DNA of 64,000 bases from Marinobacter mangrovi (GCF_016798325.1 NZ_JAERVO010000002.1:62001-126000), one strand, 5' to 3'. Positions 52,156 through 62,703 are shown, counted from the first letter of the stretch. Program-made: numbers and translations. Notes: generated by a model from the letters alone, not told the origin.

Positions 52156-52722
52156 ATGCCAAGAGCCAGTGAGATCAAGAAGAATTCCGCCGTTGAATAC
52201 CAGGGCAACGTCTATTTCGTGAAGGACATCGAGCGCTCCGTCCCTCAGGGGCGGGCCGGTGGCAGCCTCTACCGGATGCGCATGTACGATGTGGTCACCG
52301 GCAACAAAATTGACGAGACCTTCAAGGACTCGGACATGCTGAACCTGGCCGACCTGGTCCGTCGTCCGGCGACTTTTTCCTACGCCGACGGCGAGGAGTA
52401 CGTCTTCATGGATTCGGAGGACTTCACCCAGTACAGCCTGAATCGCGAAGCCATCGCCGACGAGCTGCTGTTCATCAGCGAAGAGACGCAGGGCCTGATG
52501 GTAATCCTGGTCAGCGACGCGCCGGTGTCACTGGCATTGCCGCCGACCGTGGAACTGGTCATTGAGGAAACCGATCCGTCGGTCAAGGGCGGCTCCGCGA
52601 CGGCCCGGACCAAGCCCGCCCGCCTGACCACCGGCCTGGTGGTGCAGGTGCCCGAGCATATCTCCACCGGAGACCGGATCAAGATCAACGTGGAAGAGCG
52701 CAAGTTCCTCAGCCGGGCGTGA
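52156..52722 (+). CDS. efpL: Elongation factor P-like protein EfpL (YeiP)
   Basis: Translation factor of 188 residues that relieves ribosome stalling, a paralogue of EF-P. It opens M-P-R-A-S-E-I-K-K and has the three beta-barrel domains of the family. The loop that reaches the peptidyl-transferase centre reads V-P-Q-G-R-A-G-G, with Arg where EF-P has a modified Lys or Arg, as in EfpL/YeiP. Further marks are Y-V-F-M-D-S-E-D-F and the late S-A-T-A-R-T-K-P-A. The start at 52156 matches the family N-terminus; a longer frame exists upstream. Single gene, divergent from the ribokinase gene. Confidence 0.95.
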   Translation: MPRASEIKKNSAVEYQGNVYFVKDIERSVPQGRAGGSLYRMRMYDVVTGNKIDETFKDSDMLNLADLVRRPATFSYADGEEYVFMDSEDFTQYSLNREAIADELLFISEETQGLMVILVSDAPVSLALPPTVELVIEETDPSVKGGSATARTKPARLTTGLVVQVPEHISTGDRIKINVEERKFLSRA

Positions 52723-52743
52723 CGCCGCTGGCCCTGCTTTTCA

Positions 52744-52765
52744 GGCCCCGGTTCTGGCCGGGGCC
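52744..52765. terminator. Hairpin after efpL, possible terminator
   Basis: GGCCCCGG and CCGGGGCC pair perfectly across a six-base loop just downstream of the efpL stop. There is no immediate T-tract, so it is a weak or rho-assisted terminator. Confidence 0.45.
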
Positions 52766-52878
52766 ACTCCCTCCTGTTTGCTCGCTCGCCTCTTTGAGCG
52801 TCTGATTTTTCGACAAAATCTGTCCAGGCAAGACCCAAAACCTGTCGTCAAATGCTCTAGGTCATCTGCTGACCCGGG

Positions 52879-52918
52879 GTGTCATCTTTCTGTCATATAG
52901 CCGTCACCATACTGTCAC
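52879..52918 (+). promoter_or_regulatory. Two tandem PHO boxes upstream of pstS
   Basis: The first box (52879-52896) reads TGTCAT-CTTT-CTGTCAT after one base. The second (52901-52918) reads CCGTCAC-CATA-CTGTCAC. Their starts are 22 bases apart, two helical turns, the classic spacing for tandem PhoB dimers. They match the CTGTCAT-N4-CTGTCAT consensus and lie 83-122 bases before pstS. Confidence 0.88.
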
Positions 52919-53000
52919 ACGATCTGACCAAGCTGGTTCCGACTCACAGCACGAGTACTGCGAAAAACGCGTCCTTCAAAACCGATTCAAGGAGAAAACA

Positions 53001-54065
53001 ATGCTCAAGCTGATTTCACGGGGCCTGATGGTTGCAACGGCAACATTTGCCCTGAGCACGGCCGCCGCGGCGGACGTCAACGAAATTTCAGGCGCTGGTG
53101 CCACCTTCCCGTACCCGGTGTATGGCAAGTGGGCCAGTGCCTACCAGAAGGAAACCGGCGTCAAGTTCAACTACCAGGCCATCGGCTCTGGCGGTGGTAT
53201 CAAGCAGATCTCTGCCAAGACCGTTGACTTCGGCGCGTCCGACGCACCGCTGACTCCGGAAAAACTGGACGAAATCGGCCTGATGCAGTTCCCGATGGTC
53301 ATGGGCGGTGTGGTACCGGTAGTCCACATCGACGGCATCGACGCCGGCGACCTGAAGCTGTCCGGCGAAGCACTGGCCGACATCTTCATGGGCAAGGTCA
53401 AGAAGTGGAACGATTCTGAGATCGCTGAACTGAACCCGGACCTGGATCTGCCGGACAAGGCCATCACCGTGGTTCACCGCTCTGACGGTTCCGGTACCAC
53501 CTGGATCTTCACCAACTACCTGAGCAAGGTGTCCAGCGACTGGAAAAACGAGATCGGCAACGAGAAAGCCGTCAAGTGGCCGGCTGGTGTTGGCGGCAAG
53601 GGTAACCAGGGTGTGGCGTCCTACGTTGACCGCATCAACGGCTCCATCGGCTACGTCGAGTACGCCTATGCCCTGCAGAACAAGATGGCTTACGCCCAGC
53701 TGGAGAACCACGATGGCAACTACGTGTCTCCGACCGCCGAGAACTTCCAGGCGGCGGCTGCCGGTGCCGACTGGGCCAACGCTGACGGCTTCTATATGGT
53801 CCTGACCGATCAGCCGGGTGCGAACAGCTGGCCGATCACCGGTGCCACGTTCATCCTGGTCTACAAGCAGGCGTCCAAGCCGGAAGTGACCCAGGCGGTC
53901 CTGAAGTTCTTCGACTGGAGCTACGCCAACGGCGACGACATGGCCAACAAGCTGGACTACGTGCCGATGCCGGACAGCGTTGTGAAGCTGGTCGAGAAGA
54001 CCTGGGCCAAGGAGATCAAAGGCTCCAATGGCAAAGATGTGTGGACTGTGAGCATGTCCAACTGA
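53001..54065 (+). CDS. pstS: Phosphate ABC transporter, substrate-binding protein PstS
   Basis: Periplasmic phosphate-binding protein of 354 residues. A Sec signal ends at A-A-A-A-D (about residue 25). The mature protein has G-A-G-A-T-F-P-Y-P-V-Y, I-G-S-G-G-G-I-K-Q, G-A-S-D-A-P-L and H-R-S-D-G-S-G-T-T, all phosphate-binding loops of the PstS family. GGAG precedes the ATG. Two PHO boxes upstream place it under PhoB. A hairpin with a T-run follows the gene, so pstS should be made in excess of the membrane components. Confidence 0.97.
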   Translation: MLKLISRGLMVATATFALSTAAAADVNEISGAGATFPYPVYGKWASAYQKETGVKFNYQAIGSGGGIKQISAKTVDFGASDAPLTPEKLDEIGLMQFPMVMGGVVPVVHIDGIDAGDLKLSGEALADIFMGKVKKWNDSEIAELNPDLDLPDKAITVVHRSDGSGTTWIFTNYLSKVSSDWKNEIGNEKAVKWPAGVGGKGNQGVASYVDRINGSIGYVEYAYALQNKMAYAQLENHDGNYVSPTAENFQAAAAGADWANADGFYMVLTDQPGANSWPITGATFILVYKQASKPEVTQAVLKFFDWSYANGDDMANKLDYVPMPDSVVKLVEKTWAKEIKGSNGKDVWTVSMSN

Positions 54066-54131
54066 TCGGGTGCATTGACCCGCGACAGGACCGGGTGGAC
54101 GTGGAAGCGCCGCCCGGTTTTGTCACCACGA

Positions 54132-54169
54132 ACGCAACAGGTCACCGCGAGGGGCCTGTGCGTTTTTTT
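54132..54169 (+). terminator. Intercistronic attenuator between pstS and pstC
   Basis: ACGCAACAGG pairs with CCTGTGCGT (one bulged A) and is followed by T7, a rho-independent terminator 66 bases after pstS. Partial readthrough would lower pstCAB expression relative to the binding protein. Confidence 0.8.
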
Positions 54170-54240
54170 GCAATCAGCGACACCTTGAAAGACGGTCGCT
54201 TACTTACCGGCCCAACGGTCGGATCAATGGAGGACACGGC

Positions 54241-55233
54241 GTGAGCACAGAACTGACAACAGACGGTTCGGTCCCGACAACGGACACCCGGTCCGGCAGC
54301 TCCGGGCATCTGGCCGACAAGGCCTTCCGCGGTCTTACCCAGTTCTTCGCCCTCCTGGTGGCGCTCTCTGTTCTCGGCGTGTTTGTCACGCTGCTGGTTG
54401 GGGCCTGGCCGGCCCTGGAAAAATACGGCTTCTTCAATTTCCTGACCACCAACGACTGGAACCCGGTGACCGACGTCTATGGCGCGGTGGCTCCGATCTA
54501 CGGCACGTTGGTGACGTCCTTGCTGGCTCTCCTGATTGGTGTGCCGGTCAGTTTTGGCATCGCGCTGTTCATTACCGAGCTGGCGCCGGTCTGGCTCAAA
54601 CGCCCCATTGGCGTGGCGATCGAGCTGCTGGCGGCGGTGCCCAGTATCATTTACGGCATGTGGGGCCTGTTCGTGTTCGCCCCGTGGTTCTCTGAAAACG
54701 TCCAGCCCTGGATGACCGACAACCTGGGTGGATGGCCGCTGATCGGCTCATTGTTCCAGGGTCCACCGATGGGCATCGGCATGTTCACCGCCGGGTTGAT
54801 CCTGGCCATCATGATTATCCCGTTCATGGCCGCGGTCATGCGCGACGTCTTCGAGACCGTGCCACCGGTCTACAAGGAATCCGCCTACGGTCTGGGCGGG
54901 ACCACCTGGGAAGTAGTCTGGAAGGTGGTGCTGCCGTACACCAAGATCGGTGTTGTCGGCGGCGTCATGCTGGGACTGGGCCGGGCACTGGGCGAAACCA
55001 TGGCGGTCACGTTTGTTATCGGCAACTCCCACAACGTCTCCGGCTCCCTGTTCATGCCCGGCAACACGATTTCCTCCACGCTGGCCAACGAATTTACCGA
55101 GGCGGCCGGCGAGATCTACACGTCCTCGCTGATCTCGCTTGGTCTGGTGCTGTTCCTGCTGACCTTCATCGTGCTTGCCATCGCGAAGGTCATGCTGATC
55201 CGTCTCAAAGCCAAAGAAGGGAAGGCGAGCTAA
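54241..55233 (+). CDS. pstC: Phosphate ABC transporter permease PstC
   Basis: Inner-membrane permease of 330 residues with about six helices. It begins with an N-terminal extension of about 30 residues, then the first membrane helix ([11 protein letters not shown]) and the PstC stretch E-K-Y-G-F-F-N-F-L. The binding-protein-dependent permease loop is [10 protein letters not shown] (about 255). Start GTG 54241 has GGAGG upstream. PstC pairs with PstA to form the phosphate channel; both are needed with PstB. Confidence 0.96.
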   Translation: MSTELTTDGSVPTTDTRSGSSGHLADKAFRGLTQFFALLVALSVLGVFVTLLVGAWPALEKYGFFNFLTTNDWNPVTDVYGAVAPIYGTLVTSLLALLIGVPVSFGIALFITELAPVWLKRPIGVAIELLAAVPSIIYGMWGLFVFAPWFSENVQPWMTDNLGGWPLIGSLFQGPPMGIGMFTAGLILAIMIIPFMAAVMRDVFETVPPVYKESAYGLGGTTWEVVWKVVLPYTKIGVVGGVMLGLGRALGETMAVTFVIGNSHNVSGSLFMPGNTISSTLANEFTEAAGEIYTSSLISLGLVLFLLTFIVLAIAKVMLIRLKAKEGKAS

Positions 55234-55237
55234 TCTC

Positions 55238-56077
55238 ATGAACGCTTCACTGTACCTCCGCCGCCGTCTGACCAACTATTTCAATCTGACCGTGTCGGTC
55301 CTGACCACGCTGTTTGGCCTGTTCTGGCTGGGCTGGCTTTTGTGGACCCTGTTCAGCAATGGCCTGCAGTGGATCAGCCTGGACCTGTTTACCCAGTCAA
55401 CTCCACCGCCCGGCGAGGCCGGCGGTCTGGCTAACGCGATCGTGGGCAGTGTGCTGCTGACGGTGGTGGGTGTCCTGATCGGCGCGCCGGCCGGCGTGCT
55501 GGCCGGAACCTACCTGTGTGAATTCGGGCGGGGATCGCGTTTCGCCAGTGTCGTGCGTTTCGTGAATGACATCCTGCTGAGCGCGCCTTCAATCATCATT
55601 GGTGTTTTCGTCTACGGATTGATTGTCATCAACGTCGGGCATTTTTCAGGCTGGGCCGGCGGCGTCGCGCTGGCGCTGATCGTGCTGCCCGTCGTCGTCC
55701 GGACCACCGAAGACATGCTGCAGCTGGTGCCTGACCACATGCGCGAAGCGGCGGCGGCCCTGGGGGCTCCCCAATGGAAAGTGGTCAGTGCGATTGTGTA
55801 CCGGGCGGCCGCGCGCGGCATTGCCACCGGCATTCTGCTGGGGATCGCCCGGATCAGCGGGGAGACGGCGCCGCTGCTGTTTACCGCACTGAACAACCAG
55901 TTCTGGACAACGGATATGTCCCAGCCCATGTCCAACCTGCCGGTGGTGATCTTCCAGTTCGCCATGAGCCCCTACGACGACTGGCAGCACCTGGCCTGGG
56001 CCGGCTCGCTTCTGATTACGGTCACCATCCTGCTTCTCAATATCATCGCCCGCATCTGGCTGCGGGAAAGCAAGTAA
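55238..56077 (+). CDS. pstA: Phosphate ABC transporter permease PstA
   Basis: Second permease subunit, 279 residues with about six helices. PstA marks are [14 protein letters not shown] (about 50-63), [10 protein letters not shown] and the ABC-permease loop [13 protein letters not shown] (about 205-217). The ATG lies four bases after the pstC stop, implying coupled translation. It pairs with PstC in the inner membrane. Confidence 0.96.
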   Translation: MNASLYLRRRLTNYFNLTVSVLTTLFGLFWLGWLLWTLFSNGLQWISLDLFTQSTPPPGEAGGLANAIVGSVLLTVVGVLIGAPAGVLAGTYLCEFGRGSRFASVVRFVNDILLSAPSIIIGVFVYGLIVINVGHFSGWAGGVALALIVLPVVVRTTEDMLQLVPDHMREAAAALGAPQWKVVSAIVYRAAARGIATGILLGIARISGETAPLLFTALNNQFWTTDMSQPMSNLPVVIFQFAMSPYDDWQHLAWAGSLLITVTILLLNIIARIWLRESK

Positions 56078-56089
56078 AGGTACGCACCT

Positions 56090-56980
56090 ATGGCACTTTA
56101 TCCCGGAATGTCCGCAACCCAGGCCGGTCCGCTGAATAACGGATCGTCCAGCCAATACCAGATGTCGGCGCCGGAAAAGGTGGCTGCATCGGCCTCCGAA
56201 CCGGTGAGCGTCGATACGACCATGGAACCGTCCAAGATCGTGGTCAACGGGCTGAATTTCCACTATGGCAAATACCACGCGCTTCAGGACATCAATATCA
56301 AGATTCCTGAAAAAAAGGTGACGGCGTTCATCGGGCCGTCCGGGTGCGGTAAATCCACGCTGTTGCGCACCATGAACCGGATCTACGAGCTCTACCCGGA
56401 CCAGCGCGCTTCCGGCGAAATCCTGCTGGATGGGCGCAATGTGCTGGATCGCAAGCAGGACCTGAACCTGCTGCGCGCCAAGGTGGGCATGGTCTTCCAG
56501 AAGCCGACCCCGTTTCCGATGTCGGTTTTCGAGAACGTGGCTTTCGGCGTCAAACTCTATGAACGCCTGTCCCGGGTGGACATGGAAGAGCGGGTGGAAT
56601 GGGCCCTGCGCAAGGCCGCGCTGTGGGATGAGGTGAAGGACAAACTGCATCAGGGCGGCACGCGTCTGTCCGGTGGTCAGCAGCAGCGGCTGTGCATCGC
56701 CCGCGGTATCGCGGTGAAGCCCGAAGTGTTGCTGCTGGATGAACCCGCTTCCGCGCTGGATCCGATCTCCACCCTCAAGATCGAGGAACTGATCAACGAG
56801 CTCAAGAACGATTACACCATCGTGATCGTCACCCACAACATGCAGCAGGCGTCACGGGTCTCGGACTACACGGCCTTCATGTACCTGGGTGAGCTGGTCG
56901 AGTTTGACGACACGACAACGATCTTCACCACACCGGCCAACAAGCAGACCGAAGACTACATCACCGGCCGTTACGGCTGA
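56090..56980 (+). CDS. pstB: Phosphate ABC transporter ATP-binding protein PstB
   Basis: Cytoplasmic ATPase of 296 residues that powers PstCA. Walker A is G-P-S-G-C-G-K-S-T (about 82), the PstB-type Q-loop is V-F-Q-K-P-T-P-F-P, the signature is L-S-G-G-Q-Q-Q-R, and Walker B is [11 protein letters not shown]. The N-terminus is about 40 residues longer than the usual form; an internal Met at 56222 could start a standard-length protein, so either start is possible. No phoU gene follows, unlike many pst operons; the next gene is phnA. Confidence 0.95.
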   Translation: MALYPGMSATQAGPLNNGSSSQYQMSAPEKVAASASEPVSVDTTMEPSKIVVNGLNFHYGKYHALQDINIKIPEKKVTAFIGPSGCGKSTLLRTMNRIYELYPDQRASGEILLDGRNVLDRKQDLNLLRAKVGMVFQKPTPFPMSVFENVAFGVKLYERLSRVDMEERVEWALRKAALWDEVKDKLHQGGTRLSGGQQQRLCIARGIAVKPEVLLLDEPASALDPISTLKIEELINELKNDYTIVIVTHNMQQASRVSDYTAFMYLGELVEFDDTTTIFTTPANKQTEDYITGRYG

Positions 56981-57076
56981 TCGACCGACCGGTGGTTGAA
57001 GCCGGGCGGAGATTGGGGAGCACATCATGGGCGCCTCTGCTATGATCTCCGCCTTTCAAACCTGCAGGTCCTTGTC

Positions 57077-57415
57077 ATGTCACAACTCCCTCCCTGTCCC
57101 CAGTGCCAGTCTGAATACACCTACGAGGACGGCGTTCAACTCGTGTGCCCCGAGTGCGGCCATGAGTGGACCGAAGCCGAACAGGCCGCCGCCGATGCCG
57201 GTCCCGAGATTCGCGATGCCAACGGCAACACGCTGCAGGATGGCGACACCGTGACCGTCATCAAGGACCTCAAGGTGAAAGGTTCCAGCCTGGTGGTGAA
57301 AGTCGGCACCAAGGTCAAGAACATCCGCCTGGTCGACGGCGATCACGATATCGACTGCAAGATCGATGGCGTGGGTGCGATGAAGCTGAAGTCGGAATTC
57401 GTCAAGAAAGCATGA
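57077..57415 (+). CDS. yjdM: PhnA/YjdM family zinc-ribbon protein
   Basis: Protein of 112 residues. The N-terminus is a zinc ribbon with C-P-Q-C and C-P-E-C (about residues 7-28) and the remainder is a small SH3-like barrel ([13 protein letters not shown], then [10 protein letters not shown]). The family is named PhnA but is not the phosphonoacetate hydrolase, and its function is unclear. ATG 57077 starts the usual sequence; the longer open frame begins in the spacer. Being close to the pst operon does not by itself show a phosphate role. Confidence 0.92.
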   Translation: MSQLPPCPQCQSEYTYEDGVQLVCPECGHEWTEAEQAAADAGPEIRDANGNTLQDGDTVTVIKDLKVKGSSLVVKVGTKVKNIRLVDGDHDIDCKIDGVGAMKLKSEFVKKA

Positions 57416-57583
57416 TCCGGGCAAAGACGTCTATCGGTTGAGCGGATTTTTTCAGCGGGATCAGTCGACTATCGGCATAGCGCTGTAACCTGACTGTCAT
57501 TTATTGAAGACACACTGGCCGCTTCAGAGCGTACTCGGGCCAAAGACTTCCCGAGGCATATTGTTGTTGCCACGAGGTCTGTC

Positions 57584-59167
57584 ATGAAAATCCGCAACCA
57601 GCTCCGTCTCGTCATGGCGGTGACCCTGGTCAGCCTTCTTGCCGTCATGGCGCTGTCCAGCCACACCCTCCTGAACCTGCGCCAGGACTATCAGCATTTC
57701 CAGTCGCTGGAATCGGTGGAGAAGGCGATTCTGCAGATCGAGGCCCGGGGATTGGCCACATCGCGGGATGATCCCATCCTGGTGGATGAGACCCGCCCCC
57801 ATTTCAAACAGGCCGGAGCCATCGTCGAACCTCTGTTCAAGAGGCTGTCCGAAACGCTCCAGTCCGAAGAAAGTCAGAAGTCACTCGCCGCCATCAAGGA
57901 ACACTGGGACAGCTACTACAAAGGCTGGATGACCGCCCTGGATATCGCCCAGGACAGTCCGGCCGACGCCCTGTCCATTCCTGACGTGCTCTACAACCAA
58001 CACCTCAAGCCCGCCGTCGATGGGCTGAATACCCTCGCGACCCAGGTCCGTTCCGAGGCGGAATTGGCGAGTGCGCGTATCACCCAGGCCATGGAACGCA
58101 TCGTCTGGATCGTGATCACGCCGTTGGTCGGCGCGGTGGTGATCATTGCCCTGTTCCAGGGGTGGGTGGGGCGGCGCCTGCGTCGCAACATCCATCACGT
58201 GTCTGCGGCCGTGGACCGGCTCCAGCAGGGCGACCTCAGCCAGCGGTTACCGCACCAGAACGATGAGATCGGCGAGATCTGCCAACGCATCAACAGTTTT
58301 GTCGATCAGGTGGAAGGCCTGGTTGAGGCGATCGGAACGGCGGTCACGGAAACCCGGACCTCCGTCCACGATCTGGCGGACCGATCCGACTCAGTCAATG
58401 CCAATGCCCAGTCCCAGGAAGAACGCCTGAACCGCATTGGCTCGGCGATGGGGGATGTCGACGACAAGGGCCAGAATATGGCGGCCTTTGCCCAGCAGGC
58501 GATGAGCCAGGTGGATGAAACCCGGGCCTTGGTCGAGCAGGGCAACCAGGCCGGTGAAGACACCGTGCAGGTCCTGCAGCGGGTCTCCGAGCGTGTGGAG
58601 ACCGCCGCCAGTCGTCTGGATGCGCTGGATGGCGAGCTGCGCCAGATTGATCAGGTCCTGGAGGTCATCGGCACGATTACCGAACAGACGAATCTGCTGG
58701 CCCTCAACGCGTCCATCGAGGCCGCGAGGGCCGGTGAGCACGGGCGCGGCTTCGCCGTGGTGGCCGACGAAGTGCGGCAGCTCTCCCAGAAGACGGCCAG
58801 CTCCACCTCCAACATTCACAACCTGATTCGTACCATTGGCAGTCACACAGAAGAGGTGCTGACCGCCATGAGCGATGCCCGGGACGCCAGCCGGCAGGGG
58901 CTGGCGTCCGGAGATGCCATGGATCGCGTCCTCGGTCAGATTGACAACGCGATCCGCGAAACCACCCGCATGGTCGAGCGAATGGTGGCCACCACGGAAG
59001 ACCAGGCCGGTGCCAGTGCCGAAGTGGTGCTGAGCATGCAGGCCATGGAAGAGCTGCGTCGCGCCACCGGTGAGGAGATCCAGGCGACGGGAACGGCGAT
59101 CGGCCGGCTCGGGGATGTGGCGGATCGACTGGTCGTGGCCATGGGTGTCTACGGCCGGGTACGCTGA
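57584..59167 (+). CDS. Methyl-accepting chemotaxis protein
   Basis: Membrane chemoreceptor of 527 residues. Two membrane helices (about 8-27 and 170-188) flank a helical periplasmic sensor of about 140 residues of the four-helix-bundle type. A HAMP domain (about 190-240) precedes the signalling domain, with the tip [19 protein letters not shown]. There is Ser in place of the common Ala after L-N-A, as in some receptors. No CheR pentapeptide is present. It is not linked to other chemotaxis genes here. The ligand is unknown. Confidence 0.93.
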   Translation: MKIRNQLRLVMAVTLVSLLAVMALSSHTLLNLRQDYQHFQSLESVEKAILQIEARGLATSRDDPILVDETRPHFKQAGAIVEPLFKRLSETLQSEESQKSLAAIKEHWDSYYKGWMTALDIAQDSPADALSIPDVLYNQHLKPAVDGLNTLATQVRSEAELASARITQAMERIVWIVITPLVGAVVIIALFQGWVGRRLRRNIHHVSAAVDRLQQGDLSQRLPHQNDEIGEICQRINSFVDQVEGLVEAIGTAVTETRTSVHDLADRSDSVNANAQSQEERLNRIGSAMGDVDDKGQNMAAFAQQAMSQVDETRALVEQGNQAGEDTVQVLQRVSERVETAASRLDALDGELRQIDQVLEVIGTITEQTNLLALNASIEAARAGEHGRGFAVVADEVRQLSQKTASSTSNIHNLIRTIGSHTEEVLTAMSDARDASRQGLASGDAMDRVLGQIDNAIRETTRMVERMVATTEDQAGASAEVVLSMQAMEELRRATGEEIQATGTAIGRLGDVADRLVVAMGVYGRVR

Positions 59168-59276
59168 CGCGGAATCACCCTGATGGATCGATGCGTCGTC
59201 GATCCCGGGCAAAATCCTGATGAATGACCGGCGCAATTGCTATCCTTGGCGTTCCGAATGATTCAGGAGGTCCGGC

Positions 59277-60170
59277 ATGGATATCCGGCAGTTACAGTAC
59301 CTCGTCGCCCTGGATGAGCTGCGCCATTTCGGCGAGGCGGCCAACCGATGCCACGTGACACAGCCGGCTTTGTCCATGCGACTGCGCCAGTTGGAAGATG
59401 AACTCGGGCTGACGCTGGTCAGGCGAGGGCATCGCTTCGTCGGGTTCACCGAGGAGGGCGAGCGCATCCTGGCCTGGGCGCGGGCGGTACTGGCGGCGCA
59501 CGATGGGTTGCATGCGGAGGCATCCGTTTGCCGCGGGCAGCTGGTGGGTACCCTGCGCGTCGGTATGGTGCCTCTGGCGGGTTTCGAGCCCATCCCGTTG
59601 CTGCAGGCCTTTGCGGCAGAGCACGCCGACGTGCGATTTGAACTGAAGTCCCTCAGCAGCGAGCAGATCCTGGCCGGGCTCGACACCAACCGGCTGGATG
59701 TGGGCTTCGCCTACGCCGATGGCCGACACGAACGCAAATACCAGTTGTTTGAGGTGGCCGAAACCACCATGGGGCTGCTGTTCAATCGCCATCGCTGGCG
59801 CTTCGGGCGTCCCGCGCTGGACTGGATGGATCTGGAAAGCTTGCCTCTGGGCATCCTCAGCAAAGGGATGCACTTTCGCCAGTCCGTGGATCATGCCCTG
59901 CAAAGCGCCGGTGTTGCGTTGAAGCCCCTGGTGGAAACGGATTCGGTCGAGTTCCTGGTGCAGTCGGTCAGTGCCGGCCTGTGCTGTGCGGTCATGCCCC
60001 TGGGCAGCGGACTGGAGCAGCGCGATGAGGCGCTGGAGCTGCTGCCGATCGCCGACAGTCACACGCTGGCGCCGTTGTGCCTGGCCACACGGCGTGGCGA
60101 TCCGGTATCGGCGCTGGCTGAAGCCTTCCAGCAGTTCGTCCGGGAGCGCGTGTCGCCGGATCAGGGCTGA
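59277..60170 (+). CDS. LysR-family regulator, OxyR-like by DNA-binding domain
   Basis: Regulator of 297 residues. The N-terminal helix-turn-helix (M-D-I-R-Q-L-Q-Y-L-V-A-L, then V-T-Q-P-A-L-S-M-R-L-R-Q-L-E-D) resembles OxyR/CysB-like proteins. The effector domain has G-T-L-R-V-G-M-V-P-L-A and D-V-G-F-A-Y, but no paired cysteines at the OxyR redox positions are evident, so a peroxide role is unlikely. A strong AGGAGG precedes the ATG. The gene is 114 bases before the FdhF/YdeP-type gene on the same strand, so it may control it. Confidence 0.88.
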   Translation: MDIRQLQYLVALDELRHFGEAANRCHVTQPALSMRLRQLEDELGLTLVRRGHRFVGFTEEGERILAWARAVLAAHDGLHAEASVCRGQLVGTLRVGMVPLAGFEPIPLLQAFAAEHADVRFELKSLSSEQILAGLDTNRLDVGFAYADGRHERKYQLFEVAETTMGLLFNRHRWRFGRPALDWMDLESLPLGILSKGMHFRQSVDHALQSAGVALKPLVETDSVEFLVQSVSAGLCCAVMPLGSGLEQRDEALELLPIADSHTLAPLCLATRRGDPVSALAEAFQQFVRERVSPDQG

Positions 60171-60284
60171 TTGGAGCGACGTCTTAATCGATAAACGTTG
60201 CTTATCAATAGATCTTTAATCGTGATTGGACGGTTATGAAGCGGCGCCGTAACCTGTTGATTATTTGCCCGACAGGTTGCCCTG

Positions 60285-62636
60285 ATGACGCACGAGTCTC
60301 TTCCCGGACACACGCCCGAGCCCCGATTCGAACCCTACAACGGCCCCGCCGCCGGCTGGGGCGCGCTCAAGAGTGTTGCGGCGTTCTGGCTGGACAGCAA
60401 ACAACCCATCAAGAACATCCGGGCGCTGCTCAAGACCAACCAGCACGGTGGCTTCGACTGCCCGGGTTGCGCCTGGGGCGACGACCCCAATGGCGGCCGC
60501 ATCCAGTTCTGTGAGAATGGCGCCAAGGCGGTGAACTGGGAGGCCACCAAGCGTCAGGTGGGTCGCGACTTCTTTGCCCGGCACAGCGTGAGTGAATTGC
60601 TGCAGCGCAGCGATCATTGGCTTGAGTATCAGGGCCGCCTGGTCGAGCCGATGCGTTACGATGCCTCGACCGACCGTTACCAGCCGATTGGCTGGGACGA
60701 GGCGTTCACGCTGATCGCCGACCACCTGAATCGGCTCGACAGCCCGGACCAGGCCGAGTTCTACACCTCCGGCCGCGCCAGCAACGAGGCTGCCTTCCTG
60801 TACCAGTTGTTCGTCCGCACCTTCGGCACCAACAACTTTCCCGACTGCTCCAACATGTGCCACGAGGCCAGCGGTGTTGGCTTGTCCCAGACCATTGGCA
60901 CCGGCAAGGGTACCGTCACCTTCGACGATTTCGCCGAGGCCGACGCCATTTTCATCTTTGGCCAGAACCCGGGCACCAATCATCCGCGCATGCTGGCGCC
61001 GTTGAGCGAGGCCGTTCGCCGTGGTGCGCAGGTGGTCTGCTTCAACCCGCTCAAGGAGCGCGGCCTGCAACGTTTCCAGGACCCGCAGGCCATCCACGAC
61101 ATGCTCAAGAACGGCTCGGAACCGCTCAACACGGCCTATTTCCGACCGGCACTCGGCGGCGACATGGCCGCGGTACGGGGTATGGTGAAGTGTCTGGTGA
61201 CCTGGGATGAAGAGGCCCGCGCCAATGGACAGCCTGCCGTCCTGGACTGGGACTTCATCAACGAACAGACTCAGGGGCTGGCGGCCTACCTGGCGATGGT
61301 CCGGATGACCACCTGGGCGCAGATCGAATCCCAGAGCGGCCTGACCCGCGCCGACATCGAAGTGGCGGCGGACATCTACCGCAAGGCCAAGAGCGTGATG
61401 GTGTGCTGGGCGATGGGGATCACCCAGCATCGACACTCGGTGCCGGCGGTCCAGGAACTGGTCAACCTGCAACTGCTGCGGGGCAATATCGGTCGGCCGG
61501 GTGCCGGGCTTTGTCCGGTTCGCGGTCACAGCAACGTGCAGGGCGATCGCACGATGGGAATCGACGAGAAAGCTCCGGCGCCGCTGTTGGACGCCCTTGA
61601 ACGGGAGTTTGGAATCCAGGTGCCGCGGCATCAGGGCCACAATACGGTGGAGGCCATTGAGGCGATGGATCGCGGCGAGGCCCGCGTGTTCATCGGTCTC
61701 GGCGGCAACTTCGCCCAGGCCACGCCGGACACGGCATTGACCCACAAGGCCCTGGCCAACTGCGACCTGACGGTCCAGATCAGCACCAAGTTGAACCGCA
61801 GCCACCTCATCACCGGCAAGGACGCCCTGATCCTGCCGTGCCTGGGGCGGACGGACATCGACCAGCAGGCGAGCGGACCGCAGGCGGTGACCGTGGAGGA
61901 TTCCTTCAGCATGATTCACGCCTCCTACGGCCAGTTGCCGCCCCAGTCGGATCGGATGAAGTCCGAACCGGCGATCATTGCCGGCATGGCCAAAGCGACG
62001 CTCGGCAATCGCCCCCTCGATTGGGATGCGGTGATCGCCGATTATGACCGTATTCGCGATTGCATCGCCCGCACCATTCCGGGCTTCGAGAACTTCAATG
62101 AACGCCTGAAACAGAGTCGCGGCTTTTATCTGGGCAACCCGGCCCGGGAGCGTCGCTGGCAGACGGCGGGTGGCCGGGCCGGTTTCTCCCCGAATCCGTT
62201 GCCGGATGACCTGCTGCACGACCGGGTCAAGGCCTCCGGCCAGACCCCGGACGTCATCCTGCAGACATTGCGCTCCCACGACCAGTACAACACCACTGTG
62301 TACGGGCTCAATGACCGCTACCGGGGTGTGTCCGGCCAGCGCCGGGTGGTGTTCATGAACGCGGACGACATCAAACGGCTGGGGTTGGAGGACGGCGAGC
62401 GCGTCGACATGACGTCGCTGTGGGAAGACGGCCGTCAACGCTCGGTGACCGGCTTCAAGGTGCTCGCGTACGACATCCCGGCCGGACAGGCCGCGGCCTA
62501 CTATCCCGAGACCAACCCACTGGTGCCATTGGAGAGCCGGGGCGAGGGCAGCCATACGCCCACCTCGAAATTCATTGCGATCAAGCTGACACGGAGCGCG
62601 GCGCAGGACGACGATCGTATTCTGGCGGCGGGGTAG
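60285..62636 (+). CDS. FdhF/YdeP-family molybdopterin oxidoreductase
   Basis: Cytoplasmic molybdoenzyme of 783 residues. The N-terminal segment G-W-G-A-L-K-S-V-A and F-D-C-P-G-C-A-W-G-D-D matches the YdeP/FdhF subfamily. Later parts are C-S-N-M-C-H-E-A-S-G-V-G-L, G-Q-N-P-G-T-N-H-P-R-M and the MPT-binding C-terminal domain with N-T-T-V-Y-G and Y-Y-P-E-T-N-P-L-V-P. Only the C-x-x-C pair is seen at the iron-sulphur position. In this subfamily the activity is unclear: formate oxidation or acid-stress roles are proposed. There is no Tat signal, nor NAD- or FeS-subunit genes nearby. Confidence 0.92.
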   Translation: MTHESLPGHTPEPRFEPYNGPAAGWGALKSVAAFWLDSKQPIKNIRALLKTNQHGGFDCPGCAWGDDPNGGRIQFCENGAKAVNWEATKRQVGRDFFARHSVSELLQRSDHWLEYQGRLVEPMRYDASTDRYQPIGWDEAFTLIADHLNRLDSPDQAEFYTSGRASNEAAFLYQLFVRTFGTNNFPDCSNMCHEASGVGLSQTIGTGKGTVTFDDFAEADAIFIFGQNPGTNHPRMLAPLSEAVRRGAQVVCFNPLKERGLQRFQDPQAIHDMLKNGSEPLNTAYFRPALGGDMAAVRGMVKCLVTWDEEARANGQPAVLDWDFINEQTQGLAAYLAMVRMTTWAQIESQSGLTRADIEVAADIYRKAKSVMVCWAMGITQHRHSVPAVQELVNLQLLRGNIGRPGAGLCPVRGHSNVQGDRTMGIDEKAPAPLLDALEREFGIQVPRHQGHNTVEAIEAMDRGEARVFIGLGGNFAQATPDTALTHKALANCDLTVQISTKLNRSHLITGKDALILPCLGRTDIDQQASGPQAVTVEDSFSMIHASYGQLPPQSDRMKSEPAIIAGMAKATLGNRPLDWDAVIADYDRIRDCIARTIPGFENFNERLKQSRGFYLGNPARERRWQTAGGRAGFSPNPLPDDLLHDRVKASGQTPDVILQTLRSHDQYNTTVYGLNDRYRGVSGQRRVVFMNADDIKRLGLEDGERVDMTSLWEDGRQRSVTGFKVLAYDIPAGQAAAYYPETNPLVPLESRGEGSHTPTSKFIAIKLTRSAAQDDDRILAAG

Positions 62637-62703
62637 TGCCGCCGGAGAGTGCGCGCTAAACCGGTTTATGTTCTAGTGCGTGCTTTCGATAGGGAATCTG
62701 CCC

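Noticed and set aside
59277-60170. Calling the LysR gene oxyR
   Set aside because: The DNA-binding domain is OxyR-like, but the redox cysteine pair is not evident and the neighbour is a molybdoenzyme, not catalase or a peroxidase.
60261-62555. 764-codon minus-strand open frame opposite the molybdoenzyme gene
   Set aside because: It is exactly antisense to a well-recognised gene, is rich in Arg, Gly, His and Val as expected of a high-GC shadow frame, and has no family motif or ribosome site.
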